A stretch of 64,000 nucleotides of DNA from Geomicrobium halophilum (GCF_014207655.1 NZ_JACHHJ010000004.1:1-64000), one strand, 5' to 3'; counted from the first letter of the stretch, positions 53,685-61,583 are shown. Notes: generated by a model from the letters alone, not told the origin. A program made the numbers and translations.

Positions 53685-53705
53685 CGCGCTGATTATGCTT
53701 ATAAT

Positions 53706-53721
53706 TATGTTTTTAGACATA
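53706..53721 (+). promoter_or_regulatory. PlcR-box-like site
   Basis: TATGTTTTTAGACATA has the TATG-N8-CATA geometry of the B. cereus PlcR box (TATGnAn4TnCATA), matching all eight outer bases but neither inner A/T. It lies about 110 bases before the LPYQH peptide gene. Such a site is expected about once per 64 kb by chance. Confidence 0.45.
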
Positions 53722-53798
53722 TTTCTATTTTTTCCTCGATTTTTAGGGGATTTTGCGACGACATGCGCTCTATCCGTGAATGGCCTTCTTGTCCACTC

Positions 53799-53804
53799 TA
53801 TTAT
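53799..53804 (+). promoter_or_regulatory. -10 element before the LPYQH peptide gene
   Basis: TATTAT lies 26 bases before the ATG with no good -35 at 17 bases (GTGAAT-like). A weak -35 with an upstream activator box is the usual arrangement of PlcR-dependent promoters. Confidence 0.4.
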
Positions 53805-53829
53805 ATGATGCATACAGGAGGTGCAAGCA

Positions 53830-53982
53830 ATGAAAAAAACACTTTTTGCATCAGCACTTATCGGATTGTTAGTGATCGGTAGCTTTGGTATTGGACAGTC
53901 GTTTGCCGGGGATGTAGACAGTAATAGCCTTCCCTACCAACATGACCTTCCTTATCAACATAGCCTTCCTTACCAACATTAG
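53830..53982 (+). CDS. Secreted signalling peptide precursor with three LPYQH repeats (PapR-like)
   Basis: A 50-residue precursor. Residues 1-26 form a classical signal peptide (MKKTLFASALIGLLVIG core, SFA cleavage region); the exported part is GDVDSNSLPYQHDLPYQHSL plus PYQH, three copies of LPYQH separated by Ser or Asp at the extreme C-terminus. PapR, the PlcR pheromone of B. cereus, is 48 residues long, secreted, and ends in DLPFEF; the middle repeat here is DLPYQH. The gene is convergent with a PlcR-like regulator. An AGGAGGTG site precedes the ATG and a shared terminator follows. Function as a pheromone is inference. Confidence 0.78.
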   Translation: MKKTLFASALIGLLVIGSFGIGQSFAGDVDSNSLPYQHDLPYQHSLPYQH

Positions 53983-54040
53983 AAGCCTTAGTTGCACTTA
54001 TGCAGATAAGAAAGTTGACTTATACTTTCTTACCTGCCTA

Positions 54041-54071
54041 GAAAGCAAAGGGATTCCCTTTGCTTTTCTAT
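54041..54071. terminator. Bidirectional terminator between peptide and regulator genes
   Basis: AAAGCAAAGGG and CCCTTTGCTTT pair around ATT, with T-rich tracts at both sides. A second inverted repeat, TAAGAAAGT with eight-base loop, lies just left of it at 54007-54032. Confidence 0.88.
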
Positions 54072-54074
54072 ATT

Positions 54075-54941
54075 TTATTCGTTTTGATCGATCTCCGTTT
54101 TAGCCAAATGGACCAAGTGTTCCTTCTTGGCTATTTTAAATATTGCAATCGCTTGTTCGAAATGTTGTTTCCACATTTTATAACATAATTGTCGTTCACA
54201 ATACCCTTTTTGAAAGAGTAATTCGCCTAATAAGTACATCGTTTCTTTTCGCAAACAGATTTGGATTCCTCGGTTTGCCGCTTCCAATGATTCCTTGTAA
54301 CGTTTCTCACTAGATAGAATGGTAGATAGATTATACCAGATCCTAACCTTAATGCGTGGGTTTATATCTGGGACAAAAACACTAGCATTTAAGGCACGTA
54401 CGAACGTTTCGTGTGCTTTTTTACGTTGTCCATGCATATCCTGAATAATCGCCATGCTATTCGTTATTTCAATTTCTCTTTCTGTGTACATTTTACTACC
54501 ACTATAAGTAAGCGCTAAACTTTCATTCAAGTATTCTATCGCTCTTTCATAATCCCCGTATAAATGATAGACACATATACCTAAGTGCCACAGCCGAAAC
54601 TGCTTTAAATATACGTTGTTAAAAAACTTTTCATTATCATGGCTCTGCAATGTCTCCATGACATCTTCATAACGGAAATCTCGAATTTTTTGCCGGATTT
54701 CTGTTTTCAGCTCCTGTATGTAGTCAAAACGTTCATGGTCCCCAATCTGATAAAAATGGTTAACGTCAATCCCTAGTTTTTTAGCAATTTCATATAAGGT
54801 TGAGGATAATGGAATAATATCTCCTTTTTCTATCTTACTTATTTGTGCCTGCGTGCATATGTCTTCGGCGAGTTGTTTTTGTGTGAGTCCTTTTAATTCT
54901 CGATAGTAGCGTACGTTAAAACCTATGGCATCGTATTGCAA
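54075..54941 (-). CDS. PlcR-like RRNPP quorum-sensing regulator (HTH-TPR)
   Basis: A 288-residue regulator. An XRE-type helix-turn-helix fills residues 1-65 (GLTQKQLAEDICTQAQISKIE), then the HFYQIGD hinge and five TPR-like helix pairs to the C-terminus (YERAIEYLNESL, RYKESLEAANRGIQI). Length, the LTQKQL and ISKIEKGDI HTH pattern and TPR layout match PlcR (285 residues), whose TPRs bind the PapR heptapeptide. A TTG start is chosen because AAGGAGG lies nine bases upstream and the product then starts at the HTH, as in PlcR; the ATG frame 27 residues longer has no site. Convergent with its putative peptide gene. Confidence 0.85.
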   Translation of the reverse strand: MQYDAIGFNVRYYRELKGLTQKQLAEDICTQAQISKIEKGDIIPLSSTLYEIAKKLGIDVNHFYQIGDHERFDYIQELKTEIRQKIRDFRYEDVMETLQSHDNEKFFNNVYLKQFRLWHLGICVYHLYGDYERAIEYLNESLALTYSGSKMYTEREIEITNSMAIIQDMHGQRKKAHETFVRALNASVFVPDINPRIKVRIWYNLSTILSSEKRYKESLEAANRGIQICLRKETMYLLGELLFQKGYCERQLCYKMWKQHFEQAIAIFKIAKKEHLVHLAKTEIDQNE

Positions 54942-55009
54942 GAATGAATTCCTCCTTCTCCTCCCTTCTATCGTACTTCTTTTCATCTGATAAGTATATG
55001 GGAAAACCA

Positions 55010-55036
55010 TCCCCGTATTCACTGATTTAATACGGG
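55010..55036. terminator. Hairpin after the ABC permease gene
   Basis: CCCCGTATT and AATACGGGG form a perfect nine-base stem; GGTTTTCCC follows on the minus strand. It separates the ABC operon from the PlcR-like gene, which has TATACT at 54993-54998 as a possible -10. Confidence 0.6.
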
Positions 55037-55047
55037 GATAGAATACA

Positions 55048-56058
55048 TTAATGATTTTTCATGGTTATGTTCATTTGTAATAATCGCTTGGTAATCATAT
55101 ACGATAATCCACCAAAGATGAGTGCTCCCAACCAGTAGGGAATGACAGCTCCTCCTTGAACACCTCCAAATGTGCTGAAAATCATCCCCCCTAACAAAGC
55201 AAAGCAGCCGATAATCCCGACAAAAAAGACGGGTCTCAATGAAGAAAATAACAGAAATTCACCGTTCCGTTCACTTTTTCCTTTTTCATATAGCTTTGTT
55301 CCCAGAAACAGACAAACAAACGTGAAAATTAGCGTGATCAGTGTCAGAAGACCTTGATTTGTAGTTATGTCAATACCCATTACTTGGTACGGCAGCATTA
55401 AGTTTATGAAAAATGCGAGAAAGTCCTCAGGAATGGTTCCCAAAAATTCCATGGTTATGTTATGAGTAGTCATAAAGAAACCGAGGAGAACGACAAAACC
55501 ATAAGGAAAAATCATAAATATAAAACTTAAGACGACCTGAGAAATCATTTCTCCAGAAATACTGCCCATGAAAAGGGTGAAGGAAAAGATCGCTAGGTAC
55601 GCCACCAAGGGGCTAACAAACATTCCCCAAAAATTAAAATTCGCAAGGAGACTGCTATATTCTGAAGACCAAATGATCGCGTAAGCGAGCCATACATTCA
55701 CACTGAATAGGATCGTAATCGCACCCCACCCTATCGTTGCTTTTATTAGAAAAAGTGTTTGACGGGAATAAGGGAGAGAAAGGCTAAAATCATGGCGGCG
55801 CGTGTTACGCTCTAAACCGATGAGCATGCCTCCCAATATAACCGTGCCAATGAACGCAGGCATTGCAGCAGCACCCCCACCGAACATCGCCTGTAACTGT
55901 ACCCCTCCCATATCCAGTGGGCCTGTCCCTGCTCCTCTCATTCGATCCAGCTCCAGTATCGTTCGCAACGGGTATTGAACAACAAATATAATGGATAAAA
56001 CAAGCAGCATCACTGCTGATAATCTTAGATCTTTTTTAAATAAGGCCTTATTCAGCAA
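55048..56058 (-). CDS. ABC transporter permease (YtrC/D-like)
   Basis: A 336-residue protein with about eight membrane helices and no soluble domain, permease of the ABC-2 type. A TTG start at 56058 is proposed because GGGAGGTG lies six bases upstream; the longer ATG frame would overlap the ATPase gene by 71 bases. The remaining 11-base overlap with the ATPase gene implies coupling. Substrate unknown; similar GntR-linked transporters respond to cell-envelope stress. Confidence 0.78.
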   Translation of the reverse strand: MLNKALFKKDLRLSAVMLLVLSIIFVVQYPLRTILELDRMRGAGTGPLDMGGVQLQAMFGGGAAAMPAFIGTVILGGMLIGLERNTRRHDFSLSLPYSRQTLFLIKATIGWGAITILFSVNVWLAYAIIWSSEYSSLLANFNFWGMFVSPLVAYLAIFSFTLFMGSISGEMISQVVLSFIFMIFPYGFVVLLGFFMTTHNITMEFLGTIPEDFLAFFINLMLPYQVMGIDITTNQGLLTLITLIFTFVCLFLGTKLYEKGKSERNGEFLLFSSLRPVFFVGIIGCFALLGGMIFSTFGGVQGGAVIPYWLGALIFGGLSYMITKRLLQMNITMKNH

Positions 56059-56926
56059 TCGATTCACCTCCCAACTTAGCGATGAACAGATCTTCAAGAG
56101 ATAATGGAAGTTCATCATAGAGCAGCGGCGCTGATTCTTCCAACTCTGCGTTCAGCGTTGTTACATCGCCTTCTGCCAAACAAGTATAGACCCGTCCCGA
56201 TTGTTGCAGGATATAGACGTTCTTCATGAATGACTCAGGCATTTGTTCACGATAGACCACTTGCCATTTCTTATATTTTTCACGCAGGTCTGTAAGTTGA
56301 AAGGTTTCTGTAATGTTTCCATCTTTGATTACTAAAATCTGATCAGCCAATGTCTCCAGTTCATCAAGGCGATGCGTGGCAATGATAATCGAAACGTCCT
56401 CCTTTGCCACCTCATCCAGCATAAAACGCATCATCTCTTTTTTCACGATAATGTCAAGACCATCGGTAGGCTCATCCAACAGCACATATTCCGGCTTAGC
56501 AGCAAAGGCAAGAATTAATGCAAACAAGGCTTTACGTCCCTTCGAGTATTGCTTTACCTTTTTTACAGTTGGAATTTGAAACCGATCCATTAATTCTTGA
56601 AAATATTGACGGTCAAAATTAGGATAAATATCGGTATACAAGGAAACAATATGAGACACCGAGTGATTTTTTAAGGCTTCCACACTATCGGAGACATAAA
56701 TAACCGATTGCTTACTCCCTGGATCTTTAAATATATCACGATGATTGACCATCACCGTCCCTTGGTCAGGATCAACAATGCTCACCATCGTTCTTAATAA
56801 TGTCGTTTTTCCTGCACCGTTACGCCCAACAACACCCGTGATTGTTCCTTTCCCCACATTAAATGTGATCTCCTTTAAGACTGTTTGTCTCCCCATTGTT
56901 TTGGAAACGTTTTGTACTTGTATCAT
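56048..56926 (-). CDS. ABC transporter ATP-binding protein (YtrB-like)
   Basis: A 292-residue ATPase with Walker A GRNGAGKTTLL, Walker B YVLLDEPTDG and the ATHRLDE switch His. The signature region (QYSKGRKALFALILAFA) deviates from LSGGQ, as in the YtrB and YhcH families. A C-terminal extension of about 80 residues follows. Second gene of the GntR-ABC operon, overlapping the regulator gene by four bases. Confidence 0.88.
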   Translation of the reverse strand: MIQVQNVSKTMGRQTVLKEITFNVGKGTITGVVGRNGAGKTTLLRTMVSIVDPDQGTVMVNHRDIFKDPGSKQSVIYVSDSVEALKNHSVSHIVSLYTDIYPNFDRQYFQELMDRFQIPTVKKVKQYSKGRKALFALILAFAAKPEYVLLDEPTDGLDIIVKKEMMRFMLDEVAKEDVSIIIATHRLDELETLADQILVIKDGNITETFQLTDLREKYKKWQVVYREQMPESFMKNVYILQQSGRVYTCLAEGDVTTLNAELEESAPLLYDELPLSLEDLFIAKLGGESIAE

Positions 56927-57306
56927 GACTTTCCCCCAAGCTGATTATAATAACAGGCCACCCAGTCCTGCATGATTTCTTTTTCAATTCCCGCGTAGTA
57001 CCCTTCAAGAACCGTTTGTTTTACTTTTTTACGAACTTGTTCTATATCTTTGGTGAGAATCTCACCTTGCACCTGATCTGCAATAAATGTTCCTCTCCCT
57101 CGCATCGTTACAATGATCCCTTCCCTTTCCAACTCTTGATATGCTTTACTTACCGTGTTCGGATTGACAATAATCTGTGCGGATAGTTCACGTACAGATG
57201 GAATTTTATCATCGACATGTAGAATTCCACGGGCGACCTGCTCCTTCATTTGATTGATAATCTGTCGATAAATGGGATCTGTGCTCTTGGCATCAATATG
57301 GATCAT
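56923..57306 (-). CDS. GntR family regulator, YtrA subfamily
   Basis: A 127-residue regulator with an N-terminal winged helix (DPIYRQIINQMKEQVARG through NPNTVSKAYQELEREGII) and only a short helical C-terminus for dimerisation, the YtrA subfamily layout. It begins the operon with the two ABC genes and probably represses it through the palindrome at 57335-57362. Confidence 0.9.
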   Translation of the reverse strand: MIHIDAKSTDPIYRQIINQMKEQVARGILHVDDKIPSVRELSAQIIVNPNTVSKAYQELEREGIIVTMRGRGTFIADQVQGEILTKDIEQVRKKVKQTVLEGYYAGIEKEIMQDWVACYYNQLGGKS

Positions 57307-57334
57307 GTGATTCCTCCATCACAAAGTACTATTT

Positions 57335-57362
57335 GAACTAATACACTTAGTATATATAGTTC
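57335..57362. promoter_or_regulatory. Candidate operator of the GntR-ABC operon
   Basis: GAACTA and TAGTTC form outer inverted arms 28 bases end to end, with ATAC and GTAT inside, offset by one base. It sits 29 bases upstream of the GntR start codon in an AT-rich promoter region. Confidence 0.45.
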
Positions 57363-57378
57363 GCTTGATTTCGTCAAT

Positions 57379-57410
57379 AAAAAAAAACAACCAATCCTAA
57401 GGATTAGCTG
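57379..57410 (-). terminator. Terminator of the 57425 gene
   Basis: AATCC and GGATT form a short stem followed by a long T-run on the minus strand. Confidence 0.6.
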
Positions 57411-57424
57411 CTTTGATGTTCATA

Positions 57425-57730
57425 TTATGCAACTTCAATTGCTTTTTCTGAGCGATAGGCATCCATCAGTAAAAGGATCGCCGTCAATGTATGCATCGCC
57501 CAGCCTAAAAATGGGATAAAAGCAACACAGGAGGTGACGATCCCGATGATGCTCCCGTATTTATTTTTCCCTTGATTAATACTTATGACTAACGTAATGA
57601 TGTGTAAAATAAGCATAATAACGAGTGGGGAATAACTACTAGAAATAATAATCGCTGCGCCAATGATTGGCAAAGCCAACAAGGCTTCCAAGCCTCCAGT
57701 TACCCACTTCATAATCGATGAACTATTCAT
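57425..57730 (-). CDS. Small three-helix membrane protein
   Basis: A 101-residue protein with three membrane helices (about 12-32, 34-52 and 62-88) and a short charged tail. No family recognised. The ATG at 57730 follows AAAGGGGGA seven bases upstream; a TTG two codons earlier is less suitable. Confidence 0.65.
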   Translation of the reverse strand: MNSSSIMKWVTGGLEALLALPIIGAAIIISSSYSPLVIMLILHIITLVISINQGKNKYGSIIGIVTSCVAFIPFLGWAMHTLTAILLLMDAYRSEKAIEVA

Positions 57731-57924
57731 AACCAATTCCCCCTTTCACCTGAATCCGGTGTGGGGCCTCCCTTCCAATCACCGGCCAGTGAACTCACGT
57801 GTGAAGCACCTAGCTTCACTTAGTATTCTACCATTATAATATGAATCATACATTCATTTTCTTTGTTCTTCTAGGGTAAAATATACAGTATAAGTAAGTA
57901 AATACTTATGAAAGGAATGGAACA

Positions 57925-58162
57925 ATGCCTGAAGAACAACGACAGCAAGTAAAGGCATAGCCATTACTGCTCTTGTTTTGGGCACTATTAGTGTTGTCCT
58001 TCATTTCATTCCAGGCATTCCCTTTAGGTATTTTAGCTGTAATCTTTGGCATTGTTGGAATCATAAACAATCAAGATTGCAGGGGGTAGACTTGGAGGTG
58101 TTACACTTCTTCTAACATTTGCGTTTTGGTTATTTATTTTTGCCATAGGCGCAAGTGCTTAA
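57925..58162 (+). pseudogene. Frameshifted DUF4190-like membrane protein gene
   Basis: Begins ATGCCTGAAGAACAAC after an AAAGGA site, but the frame stops after 11 codons. Hydrophobic continuations are found in other frames: GIAITALVLGTISVVLHFI, then GILAVIFGIVGIINNQ, then LGGVTLLLTFAFWLFIF ending in GASA and a stop. At least three frame changes are needed to join them. The restored protein, about 78 residues with LVLG and FGIVGI motifs, resembles small DUF4190 membrane proteins. Confidence 0.65.
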
Positions 58163-58196
58163 CACTGCCAGGAACACCAGTCCCGGCAGTGTTTTT
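58161..58196 (+). terminator. Terminator after the DUF4190-like pseudogene
   Basis: ACACTGCC and GGCAGTGT pair around a loop and T5 follows. It also abuts the convergent coat protein gene. Confidence 0.85.
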
Positions 58197-58678
58197 CATC
58201 TTACAATTGTTGGATCGAGGCATTGAACCGAACATAGACAATCACATTTAACGAGAATACACTGCCCCGTTCTCGTTAAAATAAGGGGTGCTTTCGCACT
58301 GCCACTCACCTGCTCAAAGTGTACTTCTGAACTTCCTGAAGGTAAATGAATACCCCTCGAATGAACGGGTTTCAGAAGCTCTAGTGTTACACAATCCTTT
58401 CTTTCATCAACCTCCTCCACCCGAAAATAAATCGTTGTAAAACAATCCCGATCCTCAATATCCCCCAAAGCACAAAAAGGGGTCTGTAGATTCGTCGTAA
58501 AGACAACTGGAACTGTCTGGTATACTGGTTGCCTCGCGAGCATATGGTGATAACAGCTGTTTACGCAATTCCCTGCCTTATTTTGTTCCCGAACAATGTC
58601 AGCAAGTGTTGCGCAAATACAATCCAAATGTAGACGTGACGGTGATCTCGACCTTCTTCTTGTTGGTCCACAATTCAT
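58196..58678 (-). CDS. Spore coat protein, CotY/CotZ/ExsY family
   Basis: A 160-residue cysteine-rich protein. Cys pairs at LDCICATLADIVREQNKAG, NCVNSCYHHML, TPFCALGDIED and the C-terminal ILVKCDCLCSVQCLDP match CotY and CotZ, which form the disulfide-linked insoluble outer coat or crust. The ATG at 58678 has GGGAGGG upstream and gives MNCGPTRRR; a frame seven residues longer is less likely. Confidence 0.88.
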   Translation of the reverse strand: MNCGPTRRRSRSPSRLHLDCICATLADIVREQNKAGNCVNSCYHHMLARQPVYQTVPVVFTTNLQTPFCALGDIEDRDCFTTIYFRVEEVDERKDCVTLELLKPVHSRGIHLPSGSSEVHFEQVSGSAKAPLILTRTGQCILVKCDCLCSVQCLDPTIVR

Positions 58679-58832
58679 AGCAGTTCCCTCCCTTGCCAAC
58701 AGTTTATGCTAAACAAGGAAGCATGTCTGGTTATTTATCTTGCTCTTCTAATAAATTGGGAATTTTATGTTTAATGAATGAATCATAGAGGTAAAGAATA
58801 AGTAAGTCAAAATGAAGAAAAGAGGAGATAAC

Positions 58833-58940
58833 ATGGCAGCTGAAATTGCTGCGATTATTGGTTTTTCCGGTTTAATGATCGGATTAAGTATCGTCATGGC
58901 ACTTGCTTTCTTCGGATTTTCTTCTAAAAAAGATAGTTAA
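58833..58940 (+). CDS. Small single-helix membrane peptide
   Basis: A 35-residue peptide, MAAEIAAIIGFSGLMIGLSI followed by VMALAFFGFSSKKDS, with one membrane helix and a basic tail. An AGAGGAG site lies seven bases before the ATG. No family recognised; size and topology resemble small regulatory subunits of membrane complexes or sporulation peptides. Confidence 0.55.
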   Translation: MAAEIAAIIGFSGLMIGLSIVMALAFFGFSSKKDS

Positions 58941-59021
58941 GATGTTTTTGTTTTGAACGTACCTTTTTTATTGAGGGTGCGTCTTTGCATGCAGAATGAG
59001 AACACTTGTCCCATAAGACTA

Positions 59022-59058
59022 AAAATCCGCTGTGATAACATCACAACGGATTTTTTAT
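59022..59058 (+). terminator. Terminator after the small membrane peptide gene
   Basis: AAAATCCG-TGTGAT pairs with ATCACA-CGGATTTT, one mismatch, followed by a T-run. Confidence 0.85.
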
Positions 59059-59076
59059 TCAAAGTACTGCTGAGCA

Positions 59077-59180
59077 ATAGCCCGCATGTAGTTGCCTTTC
59101 ATCTCTTTTTCGGTGTGCACACGATTATTCGGCGCTACGCGAATACATTCGGTGAAAATGGATTACTCTGGTATAAACAT
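59077..59180 (-). other. Possible gene remnant downstream of thiM
   Basis: On the minus strand a stretch of about 35 codons between two stops reads as a soluble, protein-like sequence ending MKGNYMRAIAQQYFE. It has no start signal and no recognised family, so it may be the 3' end of a lost gene. Confidence 0.25.
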
Positions 59181-59213
59181 CAGATCCAGCTTTTGGAACA
59201 GCCCCTTCTATAC

Positions 59214-59996
59214 TTATACTTTTTGAATATGGGTGTCATGTTTAACCTTTTCGTCCGTTAACGAGCTAAGAGCATCCAGAAACCGCTGCTGAAACGTACC
59301 GATCCCCTCTTTCATAGCAAGAGAATAGGCTTTTTCACTTGCTAATCCATAATGGGCGAGGGCAGCCGCTGATGCTTGCAATGCCCCTTCACGGGTTGAA
59401 GAAATGTAGGCGAGTAAAATAGCTCCTAACAAACATCCAGTTCCTACGACATTCGAAAGCCACTCATGACCGTTTTTTATCAGGTAGGTCGTTTTTCCAT
59501 TGCTTACCGCATCAACTTCACCGGTGACACAGATGGCTGTCCCCAAGACGTTTGCAGCCTCTTTCGCAAGCGAACCTGGCTCTTGGTCACTTTTTCCTTC
59601 CACCCCTAACATTTCCGAATGAGCACCGATTAATGCCCCAATTTCTCCACCATTGCCACGAATGAGATTAGGTTTAACTTCCGATAACAGTTCCTTTACC
59701 ACTTTGGTCCGGTAGGAAGTCGCACCGACAGCAACAGGATCCAGTACAATGGGAGTCCCGTTTTCGTTCGCTGCCCGTCCTGCAATGATCATTGCTTCAT
59801 ATTGTCCATCTGTTAATGTCCCTGTATTTAGCAGCAATCCGTGTGCGTTTTGCGCCATCTCCCCCACTTCTTTCGGATTGGCAGACATTACAGGTGCAGC
59901 CCCTATCGCTAGCAACCCATTAGCTGTAAAGTTCTGAACAACTCCATTTGTGATGCAATGAATTAAGGGATGCTTGGTTCTGACGTTATCAATCAT
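59214..59996 (-). CDS. thiM: Hydroxyethylthiazole kinase ThiM
   Basis: A 260-residue ribokinase-fold enzyme that phosphorylates 4-methyl-5-(2-hydroxyethyl)thiazole in thiamine salvage. PLIHCITNGVVQNFTANG at the start, the VLDPVAVGAT strand, LIRGNGGEI and VVGTGCLLGAILLAY (anion hole and catalytic Cys region) are diagnostic. No thiE or thiD lies beside it and no TPP riboswitch was found in the 100 bases upstream, so it is a lone salvage gene. Confidence 0.93.
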   Translation of the reverse strand: MIDNVRTKHPLIHCITNGVVQNFTANGLLAIGAAPVMSANPKEVGEMAQNAHGLLLNTGTLTDGQYEAMIIAGRAANENGTPIVLDPVAVGATSYRTKVVKELLSEVKPNLIRGNGGEIGALIGAHSEMLGVEGKSDQEPGSLAKEAANVLGTAICVTGEVDAVSNGKTTYLIKNGHEWLSNVVGTGCLLGAILLAYISSTREGALQASAAALAHYGLASEKAYSLAMKEGIGTFQQRFLDALSSLTDEKVKHDTHIQKV

Positions 59997-60048
59997 ATCA
60001 ATTCTCCTTTCGTATCATTGTATAGCTCTCAGAATACAGAGTAAACCT

Positions 60049-60082
60049 AAAAAACGATCCAGTACAACCAAGCACTGGATCG
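60049..60082 (-). terminator. Terminator of ehuBCDA
   Basis: CGATCCAGT and ACTGGATCG form a perfect nine-base stem; on the minus strand T6 follows. Confidence 0.92.
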
Positions 60083-60096
60083 CAGATCTCTAATGA

Positions 60097-60918
60097 TTAA
60101 GAATTGTTAAACCTTCCTAAAAACGCTTGTAAGCGTTCCGTTTGCGGGTTTTCAATAACCTCACTAGGCGGGCCATGCTCTGCAATTTTCCCGTTATCTA
60201 GAAAAAGCACTCGATCCGCAACATCACGGGCAAATTCCATCTCGTGGGTAATGAGCATCATTGTCGTATCCCCTTCTGCTGCTATATCCTTAAGCACCTC
60301 AAGCACCTCTCCCACAAGCTCAGGGTCAAGGGCAGCCGTTACTTCGTCAAATAACATCACTTTCGGCTGCATGACAAGGGAACGGGCAATCGCCACACGT
60401 TGCTGCTGTCCCCCCGATAGCTGGGAGGGATAATTGTCGACTTTATCACCGAGACCAACTTTATCCAGCATTTCTTGTGCTCTTGTCTTCGCTTCATCCT
60501 TACTAATGCCGAGAACATTTACCGGCGCTGTCGTGCAATTCCGCATAATCGTCATATGAGGAAATAGGTTATATTGTTGGAAAACCATTCCAATCTTTCC
60601 CCGTACTTTACGCATATGCTTTTCATCTGCAGGGAGGAGTTCCCCATTGACTTCCTTATGCCAAAGCATTTCCCCATCGACTTCGATCGTCCCCTCCGTA
60701 GGCTGTTCCAGTGTCATCAGCATACGGATAATCGTTGTTTTTCCTGAACCAGAAGGCCCAATTAAGGCTACCTTTTCCCCCTGAGCTACATTCAGACTAA
60801 GATCGTTCAATACGACTGTGTCACCGAAAGCTTTCTTCACATCTTTATAGCTGACGACTATATTTTCATTCTCATTCTCTGATTCCTTTATTTCATTGTC
60901 TACAACTTCTTCAGTCAT
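60097..60918 (-). CDS. ehuA: Ectoine/hydroxyectoine ABC transporter ATP-binding protein EhuA
   Basis: A 273-residue polar amino-acid-type ATPase with Walker A GPSGSGKTT, signature [13 protein letters not shown] and Walker B VMLFDEVT. An unusual acidic N-terminal extension of about 20 residues precedes the fold. Last gene of the ehu operon, overlapping ehuD by four bases. The name rests on the EhuB-type binding protein in the same operon. Confidence 0.87.
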   Translation of the reverse strand: MTEEVVDNEIKESENENENIVVSYKDVKKAFGDTVVLNDLSLNVAQGEKVALIGPSGSGKTTIIRMLMTLEQPTEGTIEVDGEMLWHKEVNGELLPADEKHMRKVRGKIGMVFQQYNLFPHMTIMRNCTTAPVNVLGISKDEAKTRAQEMLDKVGLGDKVDNYPSQLSGGQQQRVAIARSLVMQPKVMLFDEVTAALDPELVGEVLEVLKDIAAEGDTTMMLITHEMEFARDVADRVLFLDNGKIAEHGPPSEVIENPQTERLQAFLGRFNNS

Positions 60919-61583
60919 GTCTTCACTCCCTTTTCTGCACTTCCGTGTAACTTTCCAGACCGTTTTTCAAGATATCGAATGAATAATGCTGATGGATAAC
61001 TGAGAACGAGGAATAAAAATCCAACAATAGCAATCGGCTCTAAAAAGCGATACGTATCTGCACCAATAATTCGTGCTACTTGCAACATTTCGGTAACAAA
61101 GATACCAGCCAGCAATGGTGTTTCTTTAAAAAGAACAATCAAATAATTGCCCAGCATCGGAATCACCGGCGGTATAGCCTGTGGCAGGATTACTTTCTGC
61201 CAAGTTTGCGCTTTGGAAAAATTCAATGCCTTGCTCGCTTCCCACTGACTCGTGGGGACAGCTTCAATACCAGAGCGATAAACTTCAGATACATACGTCG
61301 CATAATGAACCCCAAGTACAACAGCCCCCGTTGTAAATGGACTCATCGGAAAGGCGTAATATACAAAAAATAATTGGACAAGAGGAGGCGTTGTCCGGAT
61401 AAATTCAATCACTCCTGCCATAAGGAGAGACAAAGGCTTAAAGCTAGACCTTCGTAAGAGGGTGAACACCAGACCTAAAACTAATGAAATGAGATAGGCA
61501 ACTACGGTAGCACCGATCGTAACACCAATGGCTCCTACAATATCCGGAAACACTTCAAATGCAAACTCCCAATCCCAACTCAT
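60915..61583 (-). CDS. ehuD: Ectoine/hydroxyectoine ABC transporter permease EhuD
   Basis: A 222-residue His/Glu/Gln-type permease with five helices and the EAA loop SQWEASKALNFSKAQTWQKVILPQA. It starts inside the ehuC stop (ATGA overlap). Sequence similarity to EhuC and order in the operon give the assignment. Confidence 0.87.
   Translation of the reverse strand: MSWDWEFAFEVFPDIVGAIGVTIGATVVAYLISLVLGLVFTLLRRSSFKPLSLLMAGVIEFIRTTPPLVQLFFVYYAFPMSPFTTGAVVLGVHYATYVSEVYRSGIEAVPTSQWEASKALNFSKAQTWQKVILPQAIPPVIPMLGNYLIVLFKETPLLAGIFVTEMLQVARIIGADTYRFLEPIAIVGFLFLVLSYPSALFIRYLEKRSGKLHGSAEKGVKT

Noticed and set aside
54075-55022. Long form of the PlcR-like protein starting at 55022
   Set aside because: The extra 27 residues are basic and unlike PlcR, have no binding site, and contain the strong AAGGAGG that serves the internal TTG start.
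58953-59261. 102-residue plus-strand ORF downstream of the small membrane peptide gene
   Set aside because: It runs through a clear terminator hairpin, has no binding site and overlaps the 3' end of thiM.
59997-60096. TPP riboswitch upstream of thiM
   Set aside because: The conserved CTGAGA and ACCTGA elements of the thi-box are not present in the upstream gap.
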